This document shows, piece by piece, positions 1 through 9,680 of a DNA stretch of 64,000 nucleotides (its first letter is position 1; every line of letters begins with the position of its first letter). The notes beneath the pieces were generated by a model. The model was not told where the DNA came from, searched no databases, and saw only the letters and a program-made list of their open reading frames with translations. The translations under genes and the position numbers were made by a program. Source of the DNA: CAVVSQ01 sp963848825. GTDB taxonomy: Bacteria; Planctomycetota; Planctomycetia; Gemmatales; Gemmataceae. Location of the stretch: the NCBI GenBank assembly GCA_963848825.1, contig CAWKFA010000015.1, positions 372,001-436,000 of the forward strand, given 5' to 3'.

Positions 1-918
1 CAAGCTTTTCGTTCAGGAAGGCCAGGAAGTCAATCAAGGTGCCAAGCTCGCGGAACTGGCCAGTCACGGCGACCGTCAGTTGGAACTGAATCTCCTCGAT
101 TATCAAATCAAGGAAGCGTCTCTCAAACTCAAAGAGATCGACCGGAGCGGCGCTTTACAGGTAGCACTCGACAGTATGCAGGTCAAACAGATCGAAGCGC
201 AGGGTCGGATCGACATCAAAATGCAGAAGCTCAAGGTGGATTTTTTGACCAAACAGGCCGCCCAGGCCCAGGAAGGCCTCGATCGCATCGCCCCGTTGAC
301 GGCCGTGTCCAAGCAGGAAAAAGATCAGCAGGAGCTGGCGGTGCTGCAAAGCCAGTCGGAGCTGGCCGGGGCCAGCGGTCTGCTCGAGAAATTGACACAA
401 GGCACCGAGCTGAACCTGGAACTGGCGAAGGCCAGGATGGATCTCACGCGCGCCACGCTCGACCGGACGCGTCAGGAAGTTCCCCTCGACACGTTGAAGC
501 AGCAACGCGAGATGGCCGCGGCGCGGCTGGCGCAGACCTTCATCACGGCACCGAGTCCTGGAAAGATTTTGAAGATCCTCGCCCATCCCGGCGAATTGGT
601 CGGCGCCCCGCAACCCATCCTGCAGATGGCCGACCTGTCGAAAATGGTGGTGCTGGCCGAGGTTTATGAAACCGATATTCGCAAGGTGTATCTTGGGCAA
701 CGTGCCGACATCACCAGTAAGGTCGATGACGCGGCAAGCTGACGGGCAAGGTCACGTTCGTCGGCAGCATGGTCGGCAAGAACCGTGTCTATGACGCCGA
801 TCCTCTGGCGGACGTCGATCGCCGCATCATCGAGGTCAAGATTCTCCTTGACGACCCCAAGTTGGCGGCCGGGCTGATTAATCTCCAGGTGAACGTCGAC
901 TTTCCCCCGCCAAAATAA
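1..918 (+). CDS. HlyD-type membrane fusion protein of an ABC exporter, 5'-truncated, one frameshift
   Basis: The periplasmic adaptor that would link the inner-membrane ABC exporter downstream to an outer-membrane channel. The reading frame is open from base 2, so the N-terminus lies outside the window. The visible start carries the biotinyl-lipoyl-like stretch (VQEGQEVNQGAKLAEL), followed by a long Gln/Lys/Leu-rich coiled-coil hairpin (about 80-500) and a beta-barrel domain. The first frame stops at 742. Conserved adaptor sequence (GKVTFVGSMVGKNRVYDAD) resumes in the next frame and runs to TAA at 918, which points to one lost base in the G run near 728-731. The permease genes follow on the same strand, as in DevBCA-type operons. 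The family is clear; the substrate is unknown. Confidence 0.85.
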
Positions 919-1011
919 ACCTGGCGCTTCCCTGTGGCGGAAGGCGTGAAAACTCCGCGTCGACATCCGTTCCAGGGAATGGTCATTTCGCGGTGGTCAG
1001 AAGGCTGGTCC

Positions 1012-2173
1012 ATGAAAATCCAACTGACCGCTCTCAATTTGCTCCATCAGAAGCTACGCACGCTAATTGCCCTTATCGGCGTGTCATTTTCCACGATTCT
1101 CATCTTCATGCAGCTTGGCTTTTTTGGCTCGGCCGCCACCACCGCCACGGTATTCATCGACAAGCTCAATTTTGACCTGCTGCTGATGTCGCCAGACTAC
1201 CTCGACATCAACAGGCCGGGCTCTTTGCGCGTGCCCGGCTGGCGCAGGCTGTCGCCATACCGGGAGTGGCCAGCGCCGAGCCTCTGTATGTGGCGGGCAA
1301 CTTATGGCGCATCGTGGATGTCGAAAACGGCCAGCCGGGCATCATGAATGGACGTCGCCGCGGCATCATGATGGTGGGCTTCAATCCCGCGGACCAGCCC
1401 TTCTTGCTGCCCGAACTTGCCGACCAGCTGGACCTCATCAAAGTTCCCGGCCAGGTGCTGATCGATACCGAAACCCGAGCCTATTTCAAGCAACGCAATA
1501 TCGGCCTGGCCACCGACCTGGGGGTCACCCAGGTCCGCATCGTCGGGCAATTCACCATCGGCTCCGGGTACGGTGCGGATGGCATCGTGCTCATGAGCGA
1601 TTCTTCCTTCTCCCTGGTGCTTGGGGGGGCGGCCCTTGGCCAGGTGAGCCTGGGACTCATCAAACTTGCAACCCGGCGTTGCGCCCGGCCCCGCGGTCGC
1701 GGCGCTGCGCGATCTGTACGAGGGGACCGGCATACGCGTCCTGACGCGGCAGGCCATGGCGGACAAGGAACGCGACGTATTGGCTCAACAAAACGGCGGT
1801 GGGCAAAATCTTTACCATCGGCGTGCTGGTGGCGCTCATGGTCGGCACGGTGTTTGTCTATCAAGTAATTTCCAGCGATATCACCCAACGCTTTGCCGAG
1901 TATGCGACACTCAAGGCCATGGGTTACGGCAATGGCTACCTGGCCTGGGTGGTGCTGCAGCAGGCGGTCCTGTATGGCGTGCTCGGCTATATTCCGGGCT
2001 TTTTGCTGTCCCTCGTTCTCTATGACTGGGGCAGCGCCGCGACGACGCTGCCCATAACCATGAACTGGCAGCGCGCGGCGCTGGTGCTGCTGTTGTCCGT
2101 GGCGATGTGCGGTGTCTCGGGGTTCTTTGCCGTCCGCAAAGTGCGCACGGCCGACCCGGCGGACCTGTTTTGA
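1012..2173 (+). CDS. ABC exporter permease (DevC/FtsX-type), three frameshifts
   Basis: Inner-membrane permease of the exporter. ATG at 1012 begins MKIQLTALNLLHQKL, followed by a first transmembrane helix (LIALIGVSFSTILIFMQLGF), a periplasmic domain, and a three-helix C-terminal FtsX-like region ending KVRTADPADLF at 2173. The protein is spread over three frames. The breaks are near 1225 (one base lost from a T run), near 1668 and near 1785 (one extra base each). Rejoined, the length is about 385 aa, normal for DevC-type permeases. It has the usual EYATLKAMGY signature of the family before the last helices. The next permease starts directly after it. Confidence 0.82.
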
Positions 2174-3393
2174 GTGGCTCCTTCTGAGCTGCGTGGCGAA
2201 AAGTTGACGAGACCGCTTATGCTGCATGGCGTGCCCCTGGCCTGGAAGAACTTGACGCACGACAAACGTCGTTTTGCCGTCTCGCTCACGGGCATTGCCT
2301 TCGCCGTGCTGCTCATGTTCGTGGAGCTTGGTTTCTGGAACGCCATGCTGGACTCGGCGGTCGGGCTCCTGAGGGAATGCAACGGCGATTTGGTGATTGT
2401 TAGTAAATCAACTTATACCCTGGCCATTCGGGAAGCCTTTTCCACGCAACGCCTGAACCAGGCACACGGCATCCCCCAGGTCAAGGCGGCCTTTCCCCTC
2501 TATTTTGAAACGACAAATTCCCTCTGGCGCGACACCGACAACCATGACATCGACAAGCCGCGCACCCACCCGATCCGCGTCATCGCCTTCGATCCGGCTT
2601 ACGATGCTTTCAAAAATGCCGAGGTTGATGCGCAGCGTCATCTCCTGCGGCGCCTCAACGCCGTATTGCTCGATCGGCTCTCCAAGGAGGATTACGGCAA
2701 GCGGGAAGCGCCCATGGAACGCGAACTGGCGCGCAAGCGCGTGGAGGTCGTGGGCACGTTCGCCCTGGGGGGCGATTTCACGACGGACGGCAACCTCATC
2801 ATGAGCGCCGAGACTTTCGCCCGGTTTTTTCCCAATCCGCTGGCACCAGCCGAAACATTGCACCTGGCTCACCTTGGCCTTATTCAGCTTGAAAAGGGCG
2901 CCGATCCTCAGGAGGTAAAGCGTGCCCTGCGCGCCCGCTTGCCCGGCGACGTGCAGGTCCTCACGCTCGAGGAGTTCATTCAGGAGGAACGCGCCTTTTG
3001 GCAGACATCGACGCCGGTTGGCTTCATCTTCACCTTTGGCCTGGTCATCGGCGTGATTGTCGGCATGGTGATCTGCTCCCAGGTGCTGCAGGCCGACGTC
3101 GCCTCGCATCTCAAGGAATACGCCACCCTGAAAGCCATGGGGTATACGCGGCACGTATCTGACCTGGGTTGTTCTCCAGGAGGGCCTCTGGCTTGGCGTG
3201 CTGGGGTTTCTGCCTTCCTACGTGGCCTGTATATTCCTGTACGGACAGTTGGCCCGGCTCACCGATTTACCCCTTTATCTGACGTGGGCCCGCGTGGGCG
3301 TCGTCTTTGCGCTTACCTGTTTCATGTGTGTCGTGGCCGGGCATTCTGGCGGTGCGCAAAGTTCAGCAATCCGATCCGGCCGAGGTGTTTTGA
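2174..3393 (+). CDS. Second ABC exporter permease (FtsX-like), two frameshifts
   Basis: A paralogue of the preceding permease, with the same layout: N-terminal helix (SLTGIAFAVLLMFVELGFW), a large periplasmic domain of about 240 aa, and three C-terminal helices with the shared signature KEYATLKAMGY. GTG at 2174 or ATG at 2219 may be the start; the ATG fits the family better (LHGVPLAWKNL). After 3150 the original frame turns into nonsense while the permease sequence continues in another frame (LPSYVACIFLYGQLARLTDL), and it shifts again near 3345 to end VQQSDPAEVF at TGA 3391-3393. That stop overlaps the ATG of the ATPase gene (TGATG). Two different permeases suggest a heterodimeric membrane part. 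Confidence 0.8.
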
Positions 3394-4551
3394 TGTCCGA
3401 GGCAGTTACTGTCACGGCGGCTTCCGAACCGTCTCCGGTGGTCAAGAAACCCGGCGACGAGGTGCCCCTCATTCGCATTCAGAACCTGAATCATCATTTC
3501 GGGCAGGGGGAGGCACGCAAGCAGGTGCTTTTCGACAACACCCTGGAAGTCATGCCGGGCGAAATCGTGATCATGACCGGCCCATCGGGATCAGGAAAAA
3601 CAACGCTGCTCACCTTGATCGGTGCCCTGCGCACCGTGCAAGAAGGCACACTGGAAGTCGACAGCCGGCCGCCTCAATGGACTTACGGAACAGGAGCTGG
3701 TGGCGGTACGCCGCCGCATCGGCTTCATCTTCCAGGCTCACAACTTGTTTTCATCCCTCAGCGCTTTTCAAAACGTCTGCATGGCGCTGCAACTGCACGA
3801 CTGGCAGGGCAAGCGCATGCGCGATCGCGCCGTCGAGGTCTCTGACCGCCCTGGGCCTGGCGCAGCGCATCCATTACAAGCCTGGCAATCTGTCCGGCGG
3901 CCAACGGCAACGCGTCGCCATCGCCCGCGCTCTCTCCAATCGGCCGCGCCTGATTCTCGCCGATGAACCCACCGCCGCGCTCGATGCCGCCTCCGGCCGC
4001 GACGTGGTCAACCTTCTCAAACGCCTGGCCGAAGAGGAACGGTCGTCGATCCTGATCGTCACGCACGACAACCGCATCCTCGACGTCGCCGACCGGATCG
4101 TCAACATGGTGGATGGGCGTATCGTCTCCAATGTCCTGGTCAAGGAATCGGTGTCGATCTGCCTCTTTTTGAGCAAGTGCGAAGTATTCGCGGGGCTGAC
4201 CGTGGATGCCTTGACCAAGGTCGCGGAAAACATGTCCTTCGAGCGCTTCGAGCCGGGCACCACCATCATCCGCCAGGGGGACGAGGGAGACAGGTTCTAC
4301 CTGCTGCGTCGCGGCCAGGTGGATGTGTTCATCGACGACCAGGCCGGCAATCCGCAGTACATCAATACCCTCCGGGAGGGTGACTTCTTCGGCGAACGCG
4401 CCCTGTTGAGCGGACAGGTACGCAGCGCCACCATCGTCGCCAAGGATGCCGTGGAAACATATACCCTGGGCAAAGCGGACTTCCAGGGGCGCTGGCGTCC
4501 CTCGATTCCTTCAAACAGCAGATCTACAAGGCGTATTTTCAGAAACAGTAG
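3393..4551 (+). CDS. ABC exporter ATPase fused to a C-terminal cyclic-nucleotide-binding domain, three frameshifts
   Basis: LolD/DevA-type ATPase. Walker A is TGPSGSGKTT, the Q-loop region GFIFQAHNLF, the ABC signature NLSGGQRQRVAIARAL, Walker B RLILADEPTAALD, and the switch His lies in LIVTHDNR. The frame does not stop after the ATPase. It continues into a second domain (SKCEVFAGLTVDALTKVAENM, then a FFGERALLSGQ motif) that is a CAP_ED cyclic-nucleotide-binding fold with the GE..L phosphate-binding cassette. Frameshifts lie near 3675, 3841 and 4490 (a G run one base short). Corrected, the protein ends FQKQ at TAG 4549-4551, about 385 aa. The fusion suggests that a cytoplasmic nucleotide ligand controls transport; the ligand is not known. 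Confidence 0.82.
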
Positions 4552-4703
4552 TTTGTCTGCCGTCGCTTCGCTTGTTGCCCATCATTGCATTTCGTAAAAA
4601 GCCGTCATCCCATGCAGCCCAGGGGTCGCCAGGGAAAAAGCCCGGGCGTTCAGCAAGGGCGGCCAGGCACGCGCCCGCGAAACAGCGCCGAGGGGTGAAG
4701 AAG

Positions 4704-5291
4704 ATGAACATGCCATTGCTGCGCTGTCCCTGGGCGAAAAGCGATCTCTACATCGCCTACCACGACACCGAATGGGGAGTACCGATCCACGACGATAGGC
4801 TGCTCTTCGAATTCCTGATTCTTGAAGGCGCCCAGGCAGGCCTGAGCTGGGAAACCATTCTGAAGAAAAGACAGAACTATCGCGCGGCCTTCGACGGCTT
4901 CGAGCCCGCCATCGTGGCCGGGTATGGTGATGCCCAGCGTGCACGCTTGCTGGCCGACGCGGGCATCGTGCGCAATCGGCTCAAGATCGACGCCGCCATC
5001 CAAAACGCGAAAATGTTCCTGGCGCTGACAAAGGAGCTGGGGTCGTTCGATCATTATATTTGGGGTTTTGTTGGCCACGAGAGCCAACAAAATGCCTGGC
5101 AATCGTTCAAAGAAGTACCCGCCAAGACGCCCGAGTCCGATGCCATGAGCAAGGACCTGAAACGCCGCGGCTTCAAGTTCGTGGGCAGCACGATATGTTA
5201 TGCCTTTATGCAAGCCGTCGGCATGGTAAACGATCATTGGCTCGGCTGTTTTCGCCATGACGAATTGAAACTAAAGAGCTCCAAAAAATAG
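4704..5291 (+). CDS. tag: DNA-3-methyladenine glycosylase I
   Basis: Removes 3-methyladenine from alkylated DNA to start base-excision repair. The 195-aa protein is full length for the Tag family. The N-terminus RCPWAKSDLYIAYHDTEWG and the C-terminal HWLGC hold the Cys, His, His, Cys zinc site known from E. coli Tag. LILEGAQAGLSWETIL is the conserved active-site helix region. The ATG at 4704, behind a GAGGGGTGAAGAAG purine-rich ribosome site, was chosen over longer upstream options because family homology begins there. The frame is unbroken. It sits between the exporter and the pRiA4b-like gene and has no obvious link to either. Confidence 0.93.
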   Translation: MNMPLLRCPWAKSDLYIAYHDTEWGVPIHDDRLLFEFLILEGAQAGLSWETILKKRQNYRAAFDGFEPAIVAGYGDAQRARLLADAGIVRNRLKIDAAIQNAKMFLALTKELGSFDHYIWGFVGHESQQNAWQSFKEVPAKTPESDAMSKDLKRRGFKFVGSTICYAFMQAVGMVNDHWLGCFRHDELKLKSSKK

Positions 5292-5428
5292 AGTTGGTCT
5301 GGAATTACAATAGGACGCTCGTCCAGGGGCGCATCAAGGACTACATTGTTTATAGCTTGCCACCGTGGCGAAGCACACCCAGGCCGGCGGAAGGCCGGCG
5401 GCTAAAAAGGAAAGGAAACCTTGGCCCC

Positions 5429-6173
5429 ATGTCTAAAAAAACCAAGAAATCGAAGGAGCCCACCGGTCAACTCGCGAACGCAGGCAGTACCGAACAAGCG
5501 GAGAACGCCTCCGCGCCAAGCCCCAAGCATATTCTCAAAATCTGGGACGGCGGCAGGCCCACCGAAGATTTCAAGCCGGTGCGCGGGAAGGGCAAGAAAG
5601 CGAAAGGCACGACTGCCGCCCCCTCGATTTATCAATTTCTGATCACCCTGCAGGAGACGGAGCCCCCCATCTGGCGGCGGATTCAGGTGGAGGATTGCGC
5701 TGGCTGACTTGCACATCCACATACAAAACGCCATGGGTTGGGACGGTGCCCACCTTTATGAATTTGAAATCTATGGCAAGCGCTGCGGCGACCCCGAGAT
5801 TCTTGATGGGGGCATCGACGGTGAGGACTTGATGGATGCCTACACCACGACCATCAGTGACCTGGGCCTCAAGGGCGGCCGGCGCATGAAGTTTATGTAT
5901 GAATACGACTTCGGCGACAACTGGCGCCACCAGATCATGCTCGAGAAATTCCTACCCGCCGAGCCTGGCCAAAAGTATCCCCGTTGCCTCGCCGGCGAAC
6001 GCGCCTGCCCGCCCGAGGACATCGGCGGCCCGTGGGGCTTTCATGCCTTTCTTGAAGCCATCAATAATCCCAATGATGAAGACCACGAGCACCACATGGA
6101 GTGGCACGGACCGTTTGACGCCGACGCCTTCGATCCCGCCAAAGCAACGAAGGCCATGCGCCAAGGCTTCTGA
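5429..6173 (+). CDS. Plasmid pRiA4b ORF-3 family protein, one frameshift
   Basis: The N-terminal 85 aa are Lys/Pro/Thr-rich and probably disordered. The pRiA4b ORF-3 domain then begins at YQFLITLQETEPPIWRRI. Its second half (HIQNAMGWDGAHLYEFEI, YEYDFGDNWRHQI, CLAGERACPPEDIGG) is in another frame, so one base was lost near 5703. The domain is common in bacteria and in some transposon cargo; its biochemical role is not established. The ATG at 5429 follows AAAGGAAACC. The gene ends eight bases before the tRNA-Met gene that marks the island boundary, so it is the last chromosomal gene on the left. Confidence 0.85.
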
Positions 6174-6183
6174 AAAGTGCAAC

Positions 6184-6256
6184 TAGCGGCGGCTGGGATC
6201 GAACCAGCGACACGCGGCTTATGAAGCCGCTGCTCTAACCACTGAGCTACGCCGCC
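6184..6256 (-). tRNA. tRNA-Met (CAT), integration target of the island
   Basis: A 73-nt cloverleaf on the minus strand with acceptor GGCGGCG/CGCCGCT (first pair G-U), D-arm GCTC...GAGC, anticodon stem GCGGC/GCCGC with loop TTCATAA (anticodon CAT), T-arm GCTGG/CCAGC with TTCGATC, and discriminator A. CCA is not encoded. It looks like elongator Met rather than initiator because the acceptor starts with a pair; tRNA-Ile with lysidine cannot be excluded. Its first 38 nt are repeated at 53866-53903, so the 5' half and the upstream promoter of this copy are supplied by the island. Confidence 0.93.
6219..6256 (+). repeat. Left attachment site (38-bp direct repeat)
   Basis: Runs from TTATGAAGCCGC to GCTACGCCGCC and is identical over 38 bases to 53866-53903 in the same orientation. 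It covers tRNA-Met from position 1 to the anticodon loop. The left copy joins the intact 3' half of the tRNA; the right copy is an orphan 5' half. This is the usual footprint of tyrosine-integrase insertion into a tRNA gene. Confidence 0.9.
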
Positions 6257-6410
6257 AAACATCTGCCATTTCTAGTCTTACGTCAATGTGTCGCGGAGTG
6301 CATTTCTTATTTGACACCCGCTCTGACACCAGGTAGACTAGAAAAGTGGCCAGCCGCTCTCAACGGCTGGCCGATGAACATAGCGACACCCGTGTAAAGG
6401 AGCAATCACC

Positions 6411-7563
6411 ATGTCTGTTTCTCATCCTACGGGCCAGTCAAACCAGACAAGCCCTACCCTCGAGTTCCCTCTCTTTCCCGCACGCCACGGGACGTTGGGC
6501 AAAGAAAATACGAGGCAAGTTGATTTACTTCGGGCCTTGGGCCGATCCCGACGGCGCACTGACAAAGTACATGGAACAGAAGGACGCCCTTCACGCAGGG
6601 CGAAGGATTCGCCCCGAACAAAATGCCCTGACCATGAAGGACGTGTCCAATGCGTTCCTCAACCACAAGTCGGAACTGAGAAAACTGGCGAATTGTCGCC
6701 TCGCACCTGGATCGAATATAAGGTGATCGCCGACCTACTGGTTTCGAGGTTCGGAAAGAGAGACTCGTGGCGGACTTGGGGCCAGATGATTTTGCCTCGC
6801 TGCGGAACCGGATGGCCAAGAAGTGGGGACCGCACCGTTTGGCCAAAATGATCCAGTATGCACGTTCGGTCTTCAAACACGCGTTCGACGCTGCCCTAAT
6901 GGCTACCCCAATTCGCTTCGGCCCAGGGTTCGCGAGGCCGACCAAGAAGATAATTCGATTGCACCGCGCGGAGCAGGGGCCGAAGCTATTCACTGCTAAC
7001 GAAATCCGCCAACTCCTCGACGCCGCCGGTGTTCAGCTTCGAGCAATGATCATGCTCGGTCTTAATTGTGGCTTTGGGAACAGCGACGTGGGGAATCTGC
7101 CTGTGACGGCCCTCGACCTCGAGCGCGGATGGGTGAACTACCCACGGCCAAAGACTGGCGTAAACCGACGCGCCCACTGTGGCCAGAAACGGTTCAGGCT
7201 CTACGCGAAACGATTGCGAATCGTACAGAGCCGAAAGATCCGGCCGATTCTGGCCTGGTTTTCGTGACGAAGTACGGCCTTTCATGGTCCAAAGACACCT
7301 CGACAAATCCAGTCAGCCAAGAAATGGGGAAACTCTTGCGTGCCCTGCACATCAACGGCCGGACGGGGCTTGGGTTCTACACCCTTCGCCACACCTTTCG
7401 GACCGTCGCGGACGAAGCTAAAGATCAACCAGCCGTCGATCACATTATGGGTCACGCGCACGACGACATGGCGAGCGTCTACCGCGAGAACATCAGCGAC
7501 GCGCAGTTGAAAGCCGTCACCGACCAGGTGCGGGCCTGGTTTAATTCGCCAGCGAAAACCTAA
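6411..7563 (+). CDS. Tyrosine recombinase / integrase of the island, several frameshifts
   Basis: Likely catalyses insertion and excision at tRNA-Met. The N-terminal arm-binding part carries HATGRWAKKIRGKL and YFGPWADPDGAL, a pattern typical of planctomycete integrases. A core-binding region follows (SPRTWIEYKVIADLLV; ADLGPDDFASLRNRMAKKWG). The catalytic domain shows TLRHTFR, HIMGHAH and the nucleophile Tyr in MASVYREN; the first residue of the usual HxxR box is Tyr here. The sequence is in four pieces with breaks near 6480, 6690, 6765 and 7165; rejoined it is about 384 aa, a normal length. ATG 6411 follows AAAGGAGCAATCACC. Position beside attL supports the role. Confidence 0.85.
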
Positions 7564-7615
7564 AGTAAAGCGGTCCCCTCGCGGCTGCTTTAGCGGCCGC
7601 GAGCGGGGGCCGCGC

Positions 7616-7924
7616 ATGGAACATGAACTGCACTCCTTGTACTTCTTTCTGACTGATCTGGCCAATTATGGTAGCAGAATGGCCGCCCCCAATTTCACAC
7701 TGACTTTGTTGCACGAGGCTGCTCGGGATTCGCTATACGCGCTGGTCCGATTACACGATTTCATGCTGCGAAATGGCCCGAATTTTTTCGTGCAAAGCGA
7801 CAACCCGCGATTCGCCACATTTTTTCGAGAGTATATTGCGCCATTCTGCCATGCCTCTGAGAAACTTACCGGACTTACGGACCTATCACTTGAGTCAATG
7901 ACAATCGCACGGCGCTGGACGTGA
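7616..7924 (+). CDS. Hypothetical protein, possibly the first part of a frameshifted membrane protein
   Basis: A 102-aa frame starting MEHELHSLYFFLTDLANYGS with no family I recognise; it is rich in aromatic residues and mostly helical by eye. It follows the integrase by 53 bases in the same direction. The next frame (7971-8681) opens with a transmembrane stretch and has no good ATG or ribosome site. The two could be one protein of about 350 aa with a frameshift near 7910. Existence as a gene is moderately supported by the absence of a better frame. Confidence 0.5.
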   Translation: MEHELHSLYFFLTDLANYGSRMAAPNFTLTLLHEAARDSLYALVRLHDFMLRNGPNFFVQSDNPRFATFFREYIAPFCHASEKLTGLTDLSLESMTIARRWT

Positions 7925-7970
7925 CATCGTTTGGTTCCGCGGCATTTCGTCGGCAAATGTTCATACACTC

Positions 7971-8681
7971 GTGTTGGGCGTGGCCATTTTTTTTATGCGG
8001 TTGTGGAATCGATGGGCACGGCCGGAAGCGATCGATATTCCGCCAGCAACTCCTTCTGCTACGTTCCAATTCGTGCTTTATTCGCCCCGAGAGGCAATGG
8101 ACTTTGATGCGTTCCTAAACGAGGCCTATCAATGCTTGAGTGACTTCAACCCGTTGTCGCTGCAAGCAGAGTTGGACACCGAGTACGTGAAGGCCAAGGA
8201 AATTTTTCAGACCAAGCAAAATACCCTTGAACAGTGCATTCAGCGGCAAGGGCATGTTTGGCACTTACGCTATCAGAACGAATCCGCCGAATACCCAGTG
8301 CGTGGTAACCTACCCATAGGCTGGCTGCTAGAACTACTTGCAAAACCTAACCGAGCGCTATCAGTAGCTGCCTTGCGTGGTGACCCAGACGGCAAGCTGG
8401 CGGCAGACTCGACCCTTGGGACTGAGAACGCGACAGATCGTCAAGGGTTATTGAATATCAAAAACCGGATCCAAGAGATCGACCTCATCACCAAAGAAAC
8501 TGGCGGCAGCGAAATGCTTGAGAACGAGAAAGCAAAGCTGCTTGAGTACCTAAGAAACAAAAACCCTAATATGCTTGGCTCGCAACTGCGGCGTGCCCAC
8601 AGCACCGTCGCCGCGACAACTTCGCACCCTTATTGGAAAGAAGTTGAAGAAGGACATGCCTCAGCTTGCCGCGACACTTAA
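7971..8681 (+). CDS. Hypothetical protein with an N-terminal membrane helix
   Basis: GTG 7971 is only the first start codon in this frame. The N-terminus LGVAIFFMRLWNRW looks like a membrane anchor; the remaining 200 aa are soluble, with two acidic/amphipathic helical regions (FDAFLNEAYQCLSDFNPL; KAKLLEYLRNKNP). No catalytic motif is visible. It may be the C-terminal part of the gene at 7616 after a frameshift. Placement between the integrase and the HTH gene suggests island backbone or accessory function, not more. Confidence 0.5.
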   Translation: MLGVAIFFMRLWNRWARPEAIDIPPATPSATFQFVLYSPREAMDFDAFLNEAYQCLSDFNPLSLQAELDTEYVKAKEIFQTKQNTLEQCIQRQGHVWHLRYQNESAEYPVRGNLPIGWLLELLAKPNRALSVAALRGDPDGKLAADSTLGTENATDRQGLLNIKNRIQEIDLITKETGGSEMLENEKAKLLEYLRNKNPNMLGSQLRRAHSTVAATTSHPYWKEVEEGHASACRDT

Positions 8682-8842
8682 AGGCGACTGTTAAGTTGGA
8701 TTTCCCAAATTTCGGGTATTATCCGCCAGTTTCGTCTCCGAACTGGCATTTCTAAAAATCCCCCTTCCTACAAACACTTTTGCGCGCGCAAGACTTTTGC
8801 GCTTTTAACCGGTGTACGCCCTGATTCATCGGAGGCAGCACC

Positions 8843-9022
8843 GTGGAATACCCAGCCGTTGATGGAATATCAGATTGGCCGCTCTGGTGGTTTGCGCAAC
8901 TCGACGCGGCCATCGAACGTAATGACATCTTAGCCGCCGAGACAGCCCTTCGCAAACTAGAGAAGCTTGGAATCGAAATCCGGTTTACGCTGCCACCTCA
9001 GCTAAAGGGAGGTGCTCGGTGA
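8843..9022 (+). CDS. Small hypothetical protein, 59 aa
   Basis: GTG start at 8843 with a strong ribosome site (CGGAGG, seven bases upstream). The product begins VEYPAVDGISDWPLWWF and has an amphipathic helix of the type DAAIERNDILAAETALRKL. It overlaps the next gene by four bases (GTGA), so the two are translationally coupled. Small proteins of this kind often precede the excisionase-like gene in planctomycete islands; that is family recollection, not a search result. Confidence 0.6.
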   Translation: MEYPAVDGISDWPLWWFAQLDAAIERNDILAAETALRKLEKLGIEIRFTLPPQLKGGAR

Positions 9023-9286
9023 CTGATACCGACCTCCAAGGCTACAGCGTGGCGGACCTCTGCCATCGGTGGAAGGTTGGCGCAGGATAAGATCCATACT
9101 TTTCTCCGACGAGGCGAGTTGATCGGAGTCAACCTAGCCACAAATCTATCGGGCCGCCCCCAGTGGAGAATCACCCACGAATCAGTGGAGTTGTTTGAGC
9201 GGCGACGTAGCAGTGCGCCAATACCGAAGGTTCAATCGCAACGCCGACGCAGGCCGGACGAAATTGATTTTTATCCTGACCCGTGA
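9019..9286 (+). CDS. Helix-turn-helix / excisionase-like DNA-binding protein, one frameshift
   Basis: GTG 9019 overlaps the stop of the previous gene. The protein reads VTDTDLQGYSVADLCHRWKVG and continues, after one extra base near 9074, as QDKIHTFLRRGELIGVNLA and GRPQWRITHESVELFERRR. This is the layout of MerR/excisionase-type winged HTH proteins: a helix naming a site, FLRRGEL, then GRPQWRI. It is about 88 aa with a basic tail. Next to the integrase gene it probably acts as recombination directionality factor or as regulator. Confidence 0.7.
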
Positions 9287-9297
9287 CGAAACGCAAA

Positions 9298-9319
9298 CGG
9301 CCGGGGTGAAGCCCGGCCG
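9298..9319 (+). terminator. Stem-loop after the excisionase-like gene
   Basis: CGGCCGGG and CCCGGCCG form a perfect 8-bp stem around GTGAAG, starting 12 bases after the stop codon. No T run follows, so it is a weak terminator or an mRNA-processing/attenuation hairpin ahead of the gene at 9350. Confidence 0.5.
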
Positions 9320-9349
9320 CAGCGATACACCTTTTGGGAGGTATATTTC

Positions 9350-9478
9350 TTGCCGAAGTTTATTGTATACCCGGACCCGTCACCGGGCAAACCGTCATTG
9401 CTCAACGCCGCCCTCGACTATTCGCGCCATGGATGGTCCATTATTCCGAACCGCGGCAAGGTTGCTGCTTGCCTTTAG
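9350..9478 (+). pseudogene. N-terminal fragment of a bifunctional DNA primase/polymerase
   Basis: TTG 9350 lies behind GGGAGG, an excellent ribosome site. The 42-aa product has AALDYSRHGWSIIPNRGK, which matches the start of prim-pol domains (ALxYAxxGWxVxPxxGK). The frame then stops. Downstream bases to about 9650 can be read as disordered remnants in two frames but hold no catalytic residues. This seems to be a replication gene reduced to its first helix, possibly by deletion between here and the ParB-like gene. Confidence 0.45.
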
Positions 9479-9680
9479 CTTCCTTTCCAGAGTCAGCCTG
9501 CTGACCAAGCAACGCTCCGGAAGTCGTTCACGCGACCATCCACCTCCAAACCACGCCACATGACGGGCTGGCACGGCTCCAATTGCTTCAGTTTTTTGGC
9601 ATCCTTGAATCCGCTACCCAGGAAATTTCAGATGGTCGCCAGGCAACGGCCTGGTGCTTAACAAAGAAGGAGCAAAATGT

